From positions 1-34,667 of the forward strand of contig JALWEA010000326.1 in assembly GCA_027039465.1 (NCBI GenBank): a stretch of DNA of 34,667 nucleotides, read 5' to 3'. Positions 18,320-27,912 of this stretch are shown here, piece after piece. The notes below the pieces were generated by a model, which saw only the letters and a list, made by a program, of their open reading frames with translations, had not been told where the DNA came from and made no database searches. The first letter of the stretch is position 1. Each line of letters opens with the position of its first letter. Both the position numbers and the translations under genes were made by a program. The DNA is from Calditrichia bacterium (GTDB taxonomy: Bacteria > Calditrichota > Calditrichia > Calditrichales > Calditrichaceae).

Positions 18320-19702
18320 TTACAAAGCAATAGGTTTAATGCCTGTTAATTCGCAAAAAGCAATTAGTTCGTCATACAAATGTTCACCATATCCGAGAAC
18401 GGCATATTCATTATTCCAGGCTTCTAAGAGTTTATCAATATCACAATGAACTTTAACAAATGCATGAGGCCAGAATGGGATTCCGCATTCAAGTTTTCTT
18501 TCTTCTAATTTTTCTTTTGGCGGTTCAAAGACCGAACAACGCGTAATAACCATTTCGAACTGACCGTTGTTTCTGCCAATTCTTGCCAATACGCCTTCTC
18601 CGGGTTTACAAACAAGTTTAACGGATAGTCCGCCCGCTTTACCTTCGGTTGGGATTCCATGTTCGGCAAAACCGGCCGGTTCCAATTCGCCTGCGAGTGA
18701 AGGAGGACAGGCTCCGTCACCAATAATTTTTATTTCATTATTTGTTTTATCAATATGTTGCAAATCACCGTAATAAATCGGCTCATCACTTAAATCGGTT
18801 AATAGTATTGAAGTTAATAATGTATTGAAATCGGAAAGGGTCGATGTGCCGATATGATCATTCAAAATCATACTTTGTGCAAAACAGGTTGCACTATAAT
18901 CGTCGCCGAGTCCGGGAAAAGATTGAATGGTATAAGTCGCCCATTTCTCTTTTTTCATTATTTTTTTAATGGCTATATAAAGTCTAATCGACCTATCAGC
19001 CATTTCACCTTCCGGGATAGGTTCGGCAAAAAACGGCTGGATTTCTTTACGTGCTTGTTTAATTTCCTCAATGCTCACATTTTTTGCCGTCTCTATCAAT
19101 TCTGTAGTGTCGCGCGAATCTATGTCGATGCCAAACATTTTCATCCATTGGGAAGGATCGACGACTCCGCATGTTTGTCCCATGCCTCTGCCGCCAAAAA
19201 CACCGACTGTGCTCATATTGAGTCTGTTCTTTTCCGCACTGGCTTTGCAATAAGAGACAATTTTATTTATCTCTTTGGGATCTTTATAATCACCATAAAC
19301 GAAACGATGCTTAATCCCAATTTCTTTTAATGCACCGTGCATTACCAAGCCGCCAACCGGTCTCCAACCTTGAGACCCCGGATTTGTCCAAAGTACAATT
19401 CCTTTGCCGGTAAATGAAAAATCTCTGATATACGCCACCAAATGTGCCGCCCATACCCAGGTCCCTGAAAATAAAACCACGGCATCGATGTCATCCATTT
19501 TTTTATACTTTGCAAAACATTCCTTTGCTTCTTCTTTTGTGGCAATTATAATATCATGTTCTACTAACTCTAATCCGGCATTTATCAATGCGGTTTTTGC
19601 ATTTTTGATTAACGTATCATCAATAAACGGGGTACCCATTGGGTCTTGAAGTCCATCTTTATGAACTCCGTAAACGATAAAACCTACTTTTGCTTTAATC
19701 AT
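18320..19702 (-). CDS. L-fucose/L-arabinose isomerase-fold sugar isomerase
   Basis: 460 aa; AVVLFSGTWVWAAHLVAYI, GGRGMGQTCGVVDPSQWMKMFGIDIDSRD, LGDDYSATCFAQSMILND, GDGACPPSLAGELEPAGFAEHG, WPHAFVKVHCDIDKLLEAWNNEYAVLGYG. Confidence 0.85.
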   Translation of the reverse strand: MIKAKVGFIVYGVHKDGLQDPMGTPFIDDTLIKNAKTALINAGLELVEHDIIIATKEEAKECFAKYKKMDDIDAVVLFSGTWVWAAHLVAYIRDFSFTGKGIVLWTNPGSQGWRPVGGLVMHGALKEIGIKHRFVYGDYKDPKEINKIVSYCKASAEKNRLNMSTVGVFGGRGMGQTCGVVDPSQWMKMFGIDIDSRDTTELIETAKNVSIEEIKQARKEIQPFFAEPIPEGEMADRSIRLYIAIKKIMKKEKWATYTIQSFPGLGDDYSATCFAQSMILNDHIGTSTLSDFNTLLTSILLTDLSDEPIYYGDLQHIDKTNNEIKIIGDGACPPSLAGELEPAGFAEHGIPTEGKAGGLSVKLVCKPGEGVLARIGRNNGQFEMVITRCSVFEPPKEKLEERKLECGIPFWPHAFVKVHCDIDKLLEAWNNEYAVLGYGEHLYDELIAFCELTGIKPIAL

Positions 19703-19748
19703 TTCTAAACTCCTTTTTAATATGAAACATTAGTTTTAATAATTCTCT

Positions 19749-21152
19749 TTACTTATTTTCCGGCAATGACTTATTAAATAGAATTCCTCCTCTAAAATCA
19801 GCTCCCCCGGGTGAAGGAAGTAACCTTATTCCGTCGGCGCTATCATTTATTTGAACTCGTATTGACCAAAGCGCTTGTGTGCGTGCGTCATAAGGATAAT
19901 GCCCGCCGGATCGAAGATAAACAATGTAAATTGTTCCATCGGGTAAAATGATCGGATTGGAATTGCTGCCATAAACGGCCGGATCTACCCGATATCCGAT
20001 TTTTTCTTCCGGTCCATGCCAGGTGTGCCCGTTATCGGAACTTAGAATAACACTTAATCCTCCCAATCTCAATTTCCCGCTTTTAGCCGCCGCATCAAAT
20101 TGATCTCCCGGTACATTATAACCGCCATGAAAATTGGCAACTATTCCGTTGGGTAAAACGATCAAGTGCGGTTCAAACATTCGAACTCCCGTACCCTTTT
20201 CAGATGTAATCCATGTTTTACCTTTATCGTTTGACCAATAAATATCTCCTTTAAGCCGAGTCATCAAAAGCAATTGACCGTTTGGCAGTTCAGCCATGGT
20301 AGGTTCATATTGCGAATATCCTTTCTTAAGAATGGCCGCCACTTTAAAAGTTTTACCTCTGTCTTCCGAACGTAGAACCAAAATATCGCTTACTTTTTTA
20401 TCCTGTTTTTTAGAAGAATGATAATTTATTGCCATAAGAACCGTACCGTCAGAGAGTTGAATTGCTGGTCCATTAGCGAAACCGCTTGTCCCATCCAACC
20501 CTACCATATCCAACAAATCTTTTGGCTTTGTCCAAGTTTTACCTTCATCATAGGAAAGCATATATTTTGCTTTTGATACATGAGGTAATTGAAAAGTAAA
20601 AAAAGTACAAAGCCATGTGCCGTCATCCAATTCAAGTATTCTCGGATGGCGATCATCTAATTCGGTATCAACGAGTAATTCGGGATCAGACCATGTTTTA
20701 CCGTAATCATCCGAGTACATTATGTGAGTGCGTCCGCCTCTCGGGGCATTAATAAAAGGCATTCCTATTTTATGCCAAGCTTCAAATTGCTTCCAAGCTT
20801 TTTCATCTTTAAGAATTTCTTCCGTTAACGGCGGACTGGCATGCCAATAACCGGAACTGAATGTTAAAAGCAAGCGCCCGGATTTTAAGCGCGTAAGCCC
20901 AGGCCAGCCGACAAAACCATTGTATCCCTCATACTCTTTCGGTTGATGAACCCATGGGCCTACGACAACACGCCTGCATTCCAAATAACGGCCTTTTAAC
21001 GGTTGGCTGCCGGCTTTCACAAATTTTACTTCAGAAGAAAATTTTTCGGCTGTACTCTGTGCATGCAAATTAAGATTCCATACAATAACGGAAAGAAGCA
21101 AAAGTACAGTGCTTCGAAATACATTCCGTAATTTAATTACATTACTATTCAA
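19749..21152 (-). CDS. Exported sialidase-fold (BNR/Asp-box) protein 1
   Basis: Signal peptide; Asp boxes YSDDYGKTW, LSYDEGKTW, RSEDRGKTF, WSNDKGKTW, LSSDNGHTW. Confidence 0.88.
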   Translation of the reverse strand: MNSNVIKLRNVFRSTVLLLLSVIVWNLNLHAQSTAEKFSSEVKFVKAGSQPLKGRYLECRRVVVGPWVHQPKEYEGYNGFVGWPGLTRLKSGRLLLTFSSGYWHASPPLTEEILKDEKAWKQFEAWHKIGMPFINAPRGGRTHIMYSDDYGKTWSDPELLVDTELDDRHPRILELDDGTWLCTFFTFQLPHVSKAKYMLSYDEGKTWTKPKDLLDMVGLDGTSGFANGPAIQLSDGTVLMAINYHSSKKQDKKVSDILVLRSEDRGKTFKVAAILKKGYSQYEPTMAELPNGQLLLMTRLKGDIYWSNDKGKTWITSEKGTGVRMFEPHLIVLPNGIVANFHGGYNVPGDQFDAAAKSGKLRLGGLSVILSSDNGHTWHGPEEKIGYRVDPAVYGSNSNPIILPDGTIYIVYLRSGGHYPYDARTQALWSIRVQINDSADGIRLLPSPGGADFRGGILFNKSLPENK

Positions 21153-21226
21153 AATATAAACCTCTTTTTTAAAAATTATTCGGATTAGATTAATTTTATC
21201 ACTAATGTTTGCCTTTATAATTATTT

Positions 21227-22756
21227 TTATTTTATTTCAATCCTTGGCCTAAACACCGGGCGATAACCATTGGATTTATTTGCCAGAACAATTTCCAATT
21301 GTATGAATGCTTTGTCACCGGTTTTTTTATAGGGGAATGTCACTTTGGTAAGGTCAGCCGAGTAACTGTAGCGCTTTGTCGTTTCATCCGGCATCTCAAC
21401 GCCCGCGCTTTTGATAACTGATATTTTCCCAATAAAAACATTTTCGAGTTTTGCTATTGTCGATACATCCACCGTAATAATCCCTGGTTTATCAAGAGAA
21501 ATATCAATACCTTTAAACATGCATAGTGCAAAACCTCCGGGAGAAGGGTGTCTGTATGTCCCATCCTTCCCGAGTTGCCATCCTTGTGAAGTTATATGCA
21601 CCAGGCTGCCGTCGGGTTTGTAATTCATCGTTGGATTTCCGCCGCTGCCGATGTTAGGGAAAGTAAGCGGATTAAGGCTCCAGGGAATGTAATCGTCTTT
21701 AAACGTCCAGGTTTTCCCTTCATCGGTGGAAGTCATAAAAATATTTCCGGCGCGGTGGTGCTTTGTTCCGTAAAAGCGTGACGCATACAAAAGATTTCCG
21801 TCAGCAAGTCTGGTAACGCCAAATGCTATAAGCAACGGTCCATTAAAACCATGATTATAATCCCGCGGATCAAAACCAACTGTTTTGACGCGCTCAAAAT
21901 CTCCGGTCGGGTGATGATCCGAATCATACTCTCTTCTATACGGAGGTCCCGGCGGAGAACGGGTAAATGAAAGGTAACCCGTACCGTCCAATTTTTCTAT
22001 ATACACCGTTTCATTCGAATAACGAATATCTCTATCATCGCTGGAACTGAGAGTCCGATATTTAAGATCCAGTTTTCCCGTGTAACTTCCGTCTTTTTTT
22101 CTAATAGGTTCAAATCGCGCAAGATAGACAGCGTGCCTTCTTTCAGTATGGGCTTTGTTGGATGTGGCAATAACATGTGGGAAATAGAACACTCCATCCT
22201 GAATAATCCCATTTCCAACCATACCCGAAGTATATTCCGGTTTCGGCAAATGAATTCTTTTATCAACGTGCCATGTTTCTCCGTTGTCCCAACTCAGCGC
22301 CAAGATTGCTTCGTTGTCACCGGACTTCTCATAAGAAAAAGGAACTAACTTGTATTTGTCCCAGTCAAATATTTTTAATCCGTTTGTGCGACCGAACAAG
22401 GAAACGATGAGGTTACTTTTAGGGTCGTAGGCAAGCCCGACGGTGTGATAGGTTACTTCCGGCGTCTCCGGTTTCATGGTAAATACTTCTCTAACGGTTT
22501 TCCCGCCATCATCCGTAACCGCAATTTTAAACGAGTGATTCTGTTTAATATCACTCGCTCCCGCAGCAATGACAATGCGCCCGGTTTTTGTTACAATTTC
22601 GCCACCTATATCGCGTGCACCCGTTAGAGATGGGATTATTTCCGTTTGAACAATTTTTCCGATTCGCGTATTAAATTCTTTAATACTTTGAGCCTTGCTT
22701 TTTGAAAAAAAGGCAAAAATGCTCAGAAGTGAAATTAAAACAAAAAATTTTCCCAT
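21227..22756 (-). CDS. Exported sialidase-fold (BNR/Asp-box) protein 2
   Basis: Signal peptide MGKFFVLISLLSIFAFF; Asp-box-like VTDDGGKT, LSWDNGETW, TSTDEGKTW. ORF track starts 22780, but ATG at 22756 has AAGGAAAAGAAG upstream. Confidence 0.82.
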   Translation of the reverse strand: MGKFFVLISLLSIFAFFSKSKAQSIKEFNTRIGKIVQTEIIPSLTGARDIGGEIVTKTGRIVIAAGASDIKQNHSFKIAVTDDGGKTVREVFTMKPETPEVTYHTVGLAYDPKSNLIVSLFGRTNGLKIFDWDKYKLVPFSYEKSGDNEAILALSWDNGETWHVDKRIHLPKPEYTSGMVGNGIIQDGVFYFPHVIATSNKAHTERRHAVYLARFEPIRKKDGSYTGKLDLKYRTLSSSDDRDIRYSNETVYIEKLDGTGYLSFTRSPPGPPYRREYDSDHHPTGDFERVKTVGFDPRDYNHGFNGPLLIAFGVTRLADGNLLYASRFYGTKHHRAGNIFMTSTDEGKTWTFKDDYIPWSLNPLTFPNIGSGGNPTMNYKPDGSLVHITSQGWQLGKDGTYRHPSPGGFALCMFKGIDISLDKPGIITVDVSTIAKLENVFIGKISVIKSAGVEMPDETTKRYSYSADLTKVTFPYKKTGDKAFIQLEIVLANKSNGYRPVFRPRIEIK

Positions 22757-22803
22757 CTTCTTTTCCTTAACATAAAACAATTTGCGACCTAAAAGCCTAT
22801 GTT

Positions 22804-24348
22804 CTATTTATTTTTTATTGCCGGCCATTTGTGCTTTTCGGGTGTAAGTAAACGGCTCGGTGCAAAATATTCCGGCGGATAATCATCCGGTTCATCGATA
22901 ATTTTCAAAATTCGGTTAACAATACAGCGGGCTGCATTAAACGCTACACCACTTCCGGAACCCGCCATTCCGCCTATGATATATTTTCCTTTATTATCAA
23001 TAGAACCGATTAAGGGAAACTCGTCAGGTGTGTATCCTACTGTCCCGGACCACAAATTAGTAAGCCTGAAATGGAAAGGATTATAAATTCTCATGTACTC
23101 ACTAAAAGCAAATTTCATAAGGAACTTCGAGGGTTTACTCACCCCTGCTAATCTATCCGGAACACGAGTCGAATCCGAACCGATAAATAAAACATTACCT
23201 CTTCTTGTTCCAAAATAGTAACGCCCCGTGATACTATTATCTTGTGGCATATTTTCCGGATAACCGATACCCGACGAAAGCTGTTCCTGATGGGGTATGA
23301 TTACATCGTGAAAATCCGAATCAAATTTTGGCAAATATGCTTCCATTGCGTAAAGCACATTTTTAGCATGAACAGTTCCTCTGCTTGTCTGAATTCTGTA
23401 CCCCCCATTTGGCTCGGAATCGACCCTAATTACTTTGGTCCGACTAAAATATTGAACATTTGGACTTTCCAAAGCTTTTGTCAATAGTGACCATACCCAT
23501 TTAGCCGGATGCCAGGAACCGGCGCCTTTTGAAAAACCGGCCGGATATTTGACTTTCATTCCGGCTTCCTTAAAAACTTGATCCGGATCGATTGCCGTCC
23601 AATCGGTATGTCCCGACTTTATACCGGCGGCTACAGACTCAGCTAAGCTTTCCTGCTGATCGCTCAAACGTTCCTGAACCCAACCTTTTCTGTGATAATT
23701 CACATCAAATTTTTCATCAATAATTGTTTGCCGAATGAGTTCGGCATTGTGTTCGGCCGCAGAGCAATATACATCCGCAAATTGTTCGGCTAATCTATTC
23801 TGCTGATCTTCCGTCAGGTCTTTGCGAGTTTTTCTCAAATGTTTTTTTACGGTATCGCGGACCATTGCAAAATATCTTCCCATTACAATGGTACCCTGAT
23901 TTCTTCCCGACGCTCCACTCGCCGCATCATTCATTTCCAAAACTAACATCTTACGTTCTTCCGGCGCTTTTTTCGACCAAAAATACGCTGCGGAAGCTCC
24001 TGTAAAACCGGCTCCGATAACAAGCGTATCAACGGATTCAGGCAGGCGACTATCCGGATTATCTTTCCATGGATAATTCTCTAAAGGGTTTTCCGCTTCC
24101 AGCCAGAATGGTTCTTTTGAAAGAGGTTTTCGAATACTCATCCAAGGCATCACATTGGGGATTGTAATCCACATTTGTTTAAAGGCCCAAATAAAAAACT
24201 TCCCCCAAGCAATGAAAAAGGGATATTGACTAAATTCAAGCCTTACAAGAGTTTTTGCGGCTCTAAAATCATGGATTCGAATTCCGCTTAAAAGTACAAA
24301 AAACGTACGGATTCTGTTCGTAAATCCGACAGATTTGTTTTTGTCCAT
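22804..24348 (-). CDS. FAD-dependent oxidoreductase (DAO family)
   Basis: 514 aa; SVDTLVIGAGFTGASAAYFWSKKAPEERKMLVLEMNDAASGASGRNQG dinucleotide-binding motif; GTVGYTPDEFPLIGSIDNKGKYIIGGMAGSGSGVAFNAAR C-terminal DAO signature; about 90 aa N-terminal extension. Confidence 0.88.
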   Translation of the reverse strand: MDKNKSVGFTNRIRTFFVLLSGIRIHDFRAAKTLVRLEFSQYPFFIAWGKFFIWAFKQMWITIPNVMPWMSIRKPLSKEPFWLEAENPLENYPWKDNPDSRLPESVDTLVIGAGFTGASAAYFWSKKAPEERKMLVLEMNDAASGASGRNQGTIVMGRYFAMVRDTVKKHLRKTRKDLTEDQQNRLAEQFADVYCSAAEHNAELIRQTIIDEKFDVNYHRKGWVQERLSDQQESLAESVAAGIKSGHTDWTAIDPDQVFKEAGMKVKYPAGFSKGAGSWHPAKWVWSLLTKALESPNVQYFSRTKVIRVDSEPNGGYRIQTSRGTVHAKNVLYAMEAYLPKFDSDFHDVIIPHQEQLSSGIGYPENMPQDNSITGRYYFGTRRGNVLFIGSDSTRVPDRLAGVSKPSKFLMKFAFSEYMRIYNPFHFRLTNLWSGTVGYTPDEFPLIGSIDNKGKYIIGGMAGSGSGVAFNAARCIVNRILKIIDEPDDYPPEYFAPSRLLTPEKHKWPAIKNK

Positions 24349-24381
24349 TTTAAATTCCCTTTTTAATTATTTAAAAAGCTA

Positions 24382-26190
24382 TTAATTCATTGCCGCAACA
24401 GGCCCATTCTTTGTTACTCTAAAAAACTGTCCGCGAATTTTTCCGCCAAACCAACGATATCCTTCATGCATCAAGATTAACACCCTACCATCCGGCATTT
24501 CAACCATTGACATCATTGCAGAGGCGGGTGATATACGATACGGTTTACCCCATGTCTTTCCATTATCATAGCTTATATTAATAAATGTTCCCGGGCCACG
24601 GCTGGCTAATATCAAAGCACCGGAGGAAAGTTTCAACAAAGATGGAACCGAAACATCTCCGATTTTCGATTGGACTAAAGATCTCCATGTATAACCGTAT
24701 TCATTCGAGCTACTTGTCCACAAAGACGGTGCTCTCAATGTTCGCATAAAGGCAATTAAATGCCCCGGCTTCACTTCTGCAACCGCACATTCATTATGGT
24801 CATAATTATTTTTATCAAAGAATATCGGCTTCTCCCAGGTATATCCGTCATCATGGCTTATAAATAGTAATGACCGATCTTGCCGTGTAGCATTAGATTC
24901 ACCCTTGGCCCCTTTTTTCAAGGCGGTTCCATAACCCATCATCACAACCGAGTTATTAGACAGACGACTAATATTTGAGTAAAGATAAATATCGTTATAT
25001 TCTTTTTCCCAGTAGGATACCGGCTTCCCGGCTATTAAAAACTCCCTCGGTTCGAACCATGTTTTTCCGTTTGTTTTTGAGCTCATTACCAATATTTTTC
25101 TTCTCTCTTTTCCCTTTCTTGGTATAGAAGTAAAAATAAGAGAAACACTTCCATTCCGATGAGCATATAGAGCAGTAGCGGTGCAGCCATATCCGATTTT
25201 TTTGTAGATTTCTTTCGGTTTACTCCATGTTCTTCCTTCATCTTCAGAATAAGTACATAGAATTACCGATCCATCCTTATAGCTCGACGAAGAATCTGAG
25301 TGCGACCATACGGCAATTAATTTATTGTCATCCGTTCTGCAAACCACCGGATAAGCATTGAATCCAACCGGTTGTTTTCCCCCCGGTAAGAAATATTTTG
25401 GGAATTCCTCATTATACTTTTTCCATAAAATCCGTTTATTACTTTCAATTCCTTTCACTTTCAAATTACGAAACGTAACGGCTCCGATGGCCACCAACCC
25501 CACTCGCCCGGTTGGGTACGTACTATCTCGCAAATCAAATGCAATTTTCCCGTCCATTGATACCCGGATAAAAGAACCGGTTCCTTGTATTCTTATTGTA
25601 ACCCAATCGGGGCCGGATTGATACCATTCCGCTCTATTTTTCATCTTCGCTTCCTGAACAATACGATCCGGAACAACAGAATGAGGCATATTTTTTTTGG
25701 CTATTTCTTTTCTGTATCCCGAACTATCTTGGACACATAAAACAAGATCATAAGAGTTTCCCTTTCGCCCCCGATCTCTTATATCTAACACATAAAATCT
25801 TCTGCTGTCAACGGCCCGAAAAACAATTCCACCATGTACCACGGCACCGTAATAACATTTATATTGAACCGACATATCCAAATCATCAAGCGGTTTCGTG
25901 ACAAGGAACGCGTAATCTTCTCTTGCCAATTCGTGAGCGTAGGAATTAGGAATCAGATCCGGACCTCTGTCAAATAATGGATTTGACCAAACGGGAGGAT
26001 AAATAATTCTTTTTCCATCTTCTTTCCATTTCGGAATGCCAACAAATGTCCAGTTTCTTCCATTCTTTGAAATCTTTGTATCGAAATTTTTCATTCCGGT
26101 AGCCGATTCATTCTTCGTACAATCCGAACACGACTGCATTACCAACATTAGCACAATAAAAAGAAATGAAAAGGTTTTAATGTATTTCAA
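24382..26190 (-). CDS. Lipoprotein: N-terminal jelly-roll (LamG/DUF1080-like) domain plus sialidase-fold domain (protein 3)
   Basis: Lipobox LVMQSC; GGIVFRAVDSRRFYVLDI...GRVGLVAIGAVTFRNLKVKG; Asp boxes YSEDEGRTW, ISHDDGYTW, ISYDNGKTW. Confidence 0.83.
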   Translation of the reverse strand: MKYIKTFSFLFIVLMLVMQSCSDCTKNESATGMKNFDTKISKNGRNWTFVGIPKWKEDGKRIIYPPVWSNPLFDRGPDLIPNSYAHELAREDYAFLVTKPLDDLDMSVQYKCYYGAVVHGGIVFRAVDSRRFYVLDIRDRGRKGNSYDLVLCVQDSSGYRKEIAKKNMPHSVVPDRIVQEAKMKNRAEWYQSGPDWVTIRIQGTGSFIRVSMDGKIAFDLRDSTYPTGRVGLVAIGAVTFRNLKVKGIESNKRILWKKYNEEFPKYFLPGGKQPVGFNAYPVVCRTDDNKLIAVWSHSDSSSSYKDGSVILCTYSEDEGRTWSKPKEIYKKIGYGCTATALYAHRNGSVSLIFTSIPRKGKERRKILVMSSKTNGKTWFEPREFLIAGKPVSYWEKEYNDIYLYSNISRLSNNSVVMMGYGTALKKGAKGESNATRQDRSLLFISHDDGYTWEKPIFFDKNNYDHNECAVAEVKPGHLIAFMRTLRAPSLWTSSSNEYGYTWRSLVQSKIGDVSVPSLLKLSSGALILASRGPGTFINISYDNGKTWGKPYRISPASAMMSMVEMPDGRVLILMHEGYRWFGGKIRGQFFRVTKNGPVAAMN

Positions 26191-26331
26191 AATGCCCCCA
26201 TTTTGATAATAATAGAATTATCATCTAAACTTATCTTTCTCTTTGATAAAAACCTCGGGCTTTTTCTAATGATACAAACCATTGCAGCGATATTTACCAC
26301 TTGCTGTCTTTCTTTATGTTGGAATAACAAA

Positions 26332-27903
26332 CTACCACCAAACTTGTCTGCCTTTCTCATCGATAGTAAAAATACGCTCTTGCTTTCTTGATTTTTCGGC
26401 AACTAACCAATACAATGCATTTGAAGGTACGTTGTTAAATATCAGCGGCCCTTTACCCGCTTTCTTTTCACCGAGTTCTTTCCACTTGCCATCCCAGTAA
26501 AATAATTTATAATTCATCCCCGGGGTTAAAAAAGTGCGTTTAATATTATCCGTAGCATTCCGTGTAACTTTTTGCGTTGTAGAAATTAGCTTTACCCTGA
26601 TTAATTTTTTTGTGTTCGCTTTTAGGAAAACAATTTTTCCTTTTTTGGTTAAAATAAAAGGTGAGCCTGCTGGAATAATTTTTTCATGCACGTAATACGC
26701 AGGAAGATAGGCAATGTCGCGCCCCATATCAGTGAAATTAACTTTCTTTCCGGAATCTATAGCGCTCCAATGAATCGCTTTCCATTCACCGGTATTAAAT
26801 ACGCATATATAAGCATAATCCGTGCTATCGGGAACTTCTTTTTCCAAAGTTAATTTAACATCCGAAACCGGAGTATAGTCGCGAGTAACATCAATAATAT
26901 TATTTCTGTCGATATATGGCGGAACCTTTTCCCATTCCGGCTTAATGGCAGCAAGACTGTTAGGTTGCTTTGCAAAAGTTTTGCGATAAACTTTCGCCTT
27001 GGCCTGACCTAAATGATATTCGCCCGGATTGGTAAGACCTCCCATAAAGATAATCACTTTGCCGTTTTTGTCGATAATCGCATTCCAGGCATGATTATTT
27101 CCCGTTTTAGCCCAATATGGCGTAAAATCACTCATTACCGGTATACCCATTGCACGCATGGCATAAATTGCCAGGTTCGTCATATCCTCGCATCTGCCCA
27201 TTTTATTTTTAAGCATTTCTTTTAAGCCTTGGTCTGTGGATTGACGATAAAACCTCGAATCGAAGGTAAACCAGGATTTTATATCATTATTAATAAGTAT
27301 GGCCGCCTGCACAGGATCATCAGGATTTTTTACCGAATCTTTTACCCACTGATATTTTTTATAAAAATAGGGCCGCCAATTTTCAAGAGGCTCATTCGTG
27401 CTACGGTAAGGTAAAATATATTCGCAAAACTGATCGAAATTAATATGCTTTGCCCACGGAAATTCTCTCCATGCTTTAAATGCAAGGTCAATATTGGTGA
27501 TTAGGTATTCTGCCGTAACTTTGTTATAATCATAAATAATGGTATCCGGTTTATTTTCAATCTTTCCATAAATAGTTTCGAGAGAATCCCAAGCTTGAAC
27601 CATCTTATCATAATTAGGATAATCCAAAACATTAAAGTGCATATCATTTCCGTTTGTATCGGCAACGATGTAATGGATATAACTTTGTTGCCCCATATTA
27701 CCTATTAAGAAATAAGCGGCTTTTAATTTTAAGCTGTCTTCCGGCCTCTGATAATGTCGGATAACTTTTTCCAACTCGCTTCTGTTATTACCGGATTTTT
27801 GCAAAATTTCAGCCACATTGGCGGGAACTTTATAATGCGATTGACAGGCACTTAATAAAATAACTATAAAAAAATATAAAATTCTTTTCTTCATTTTAAT
27901 CAC
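26332..27903 (-). CDS. Transglutaminase-like lipoprotein (paralogue A)
   Basis: 523 aa; lipobox LLSACQS; transglutaminase core GRCEDMTNLAIYAMRAMGIPV...NHAWNAIIDKNGKVIIF (Cys/His/Asp). Confidence 0.83.
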   Translation of the reverse strand: MIKMKKRILYFFIVILLSACQSHYKVPANVAEILQKSGNNRSELEKVIRHYQRPEDSLKLKAAYFLIGNMGQQSYIHYIVADTNGNDMHFNVLDYPNYDKMVQAWDSLETIYGKIENKPDTIIYDYNKVTAEYLITNIDLAFKAWREFPWAKHINFDQFCEYILPYRSTNEPLENWRPYFYKKYQWVKDSVKNPDDPVQAAILINNDIKSWFTFDSRFYRQSTDQGLKEMLKNKMGRCEDMTNLAIYAMRAMGIPVMSDFTPYWAKTGNNHAWNAIIDKNGKVIIFMGGLTNPGEYHLGQAKAKVYRKTFAKQPNSLAAIKPEWEKVPPYIDRNNIIDVTRDYTPVSDVKLTLEKEVPDSTDYAYICVFNTGEWKAIHWSAIDSGKKVNFTDMGRDIAYLPAYYVHEKIIPAGSPFILTKKGKIVFLKANTKKLIRVKLISTTQKVTRNATDNIKRTFLTPGMNYKLFYWDGKWKELGEKKAGKGPLIFNNVPSNALYWLVAEKSRKQERIFTIDEKGRQVWW

Positions 27904-27912
27904 TCGTCAAAT

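Noticed and set aside
19749-26190. Canonical Nan sialic acid catabolic operon
   Set aside because: No NanA lyase, NanK or NanE homologue recognised; the aldolase is class II FBA-like, and the kinases are FGGY and NahK-like.
26187-26402. 71 aa minus-strand ORF in the gap between sialidase 3 and transglutaminase A
   Set aside because: Overlaps the end of the transglutaminase gene, no domain or convincing start; probably spurious.
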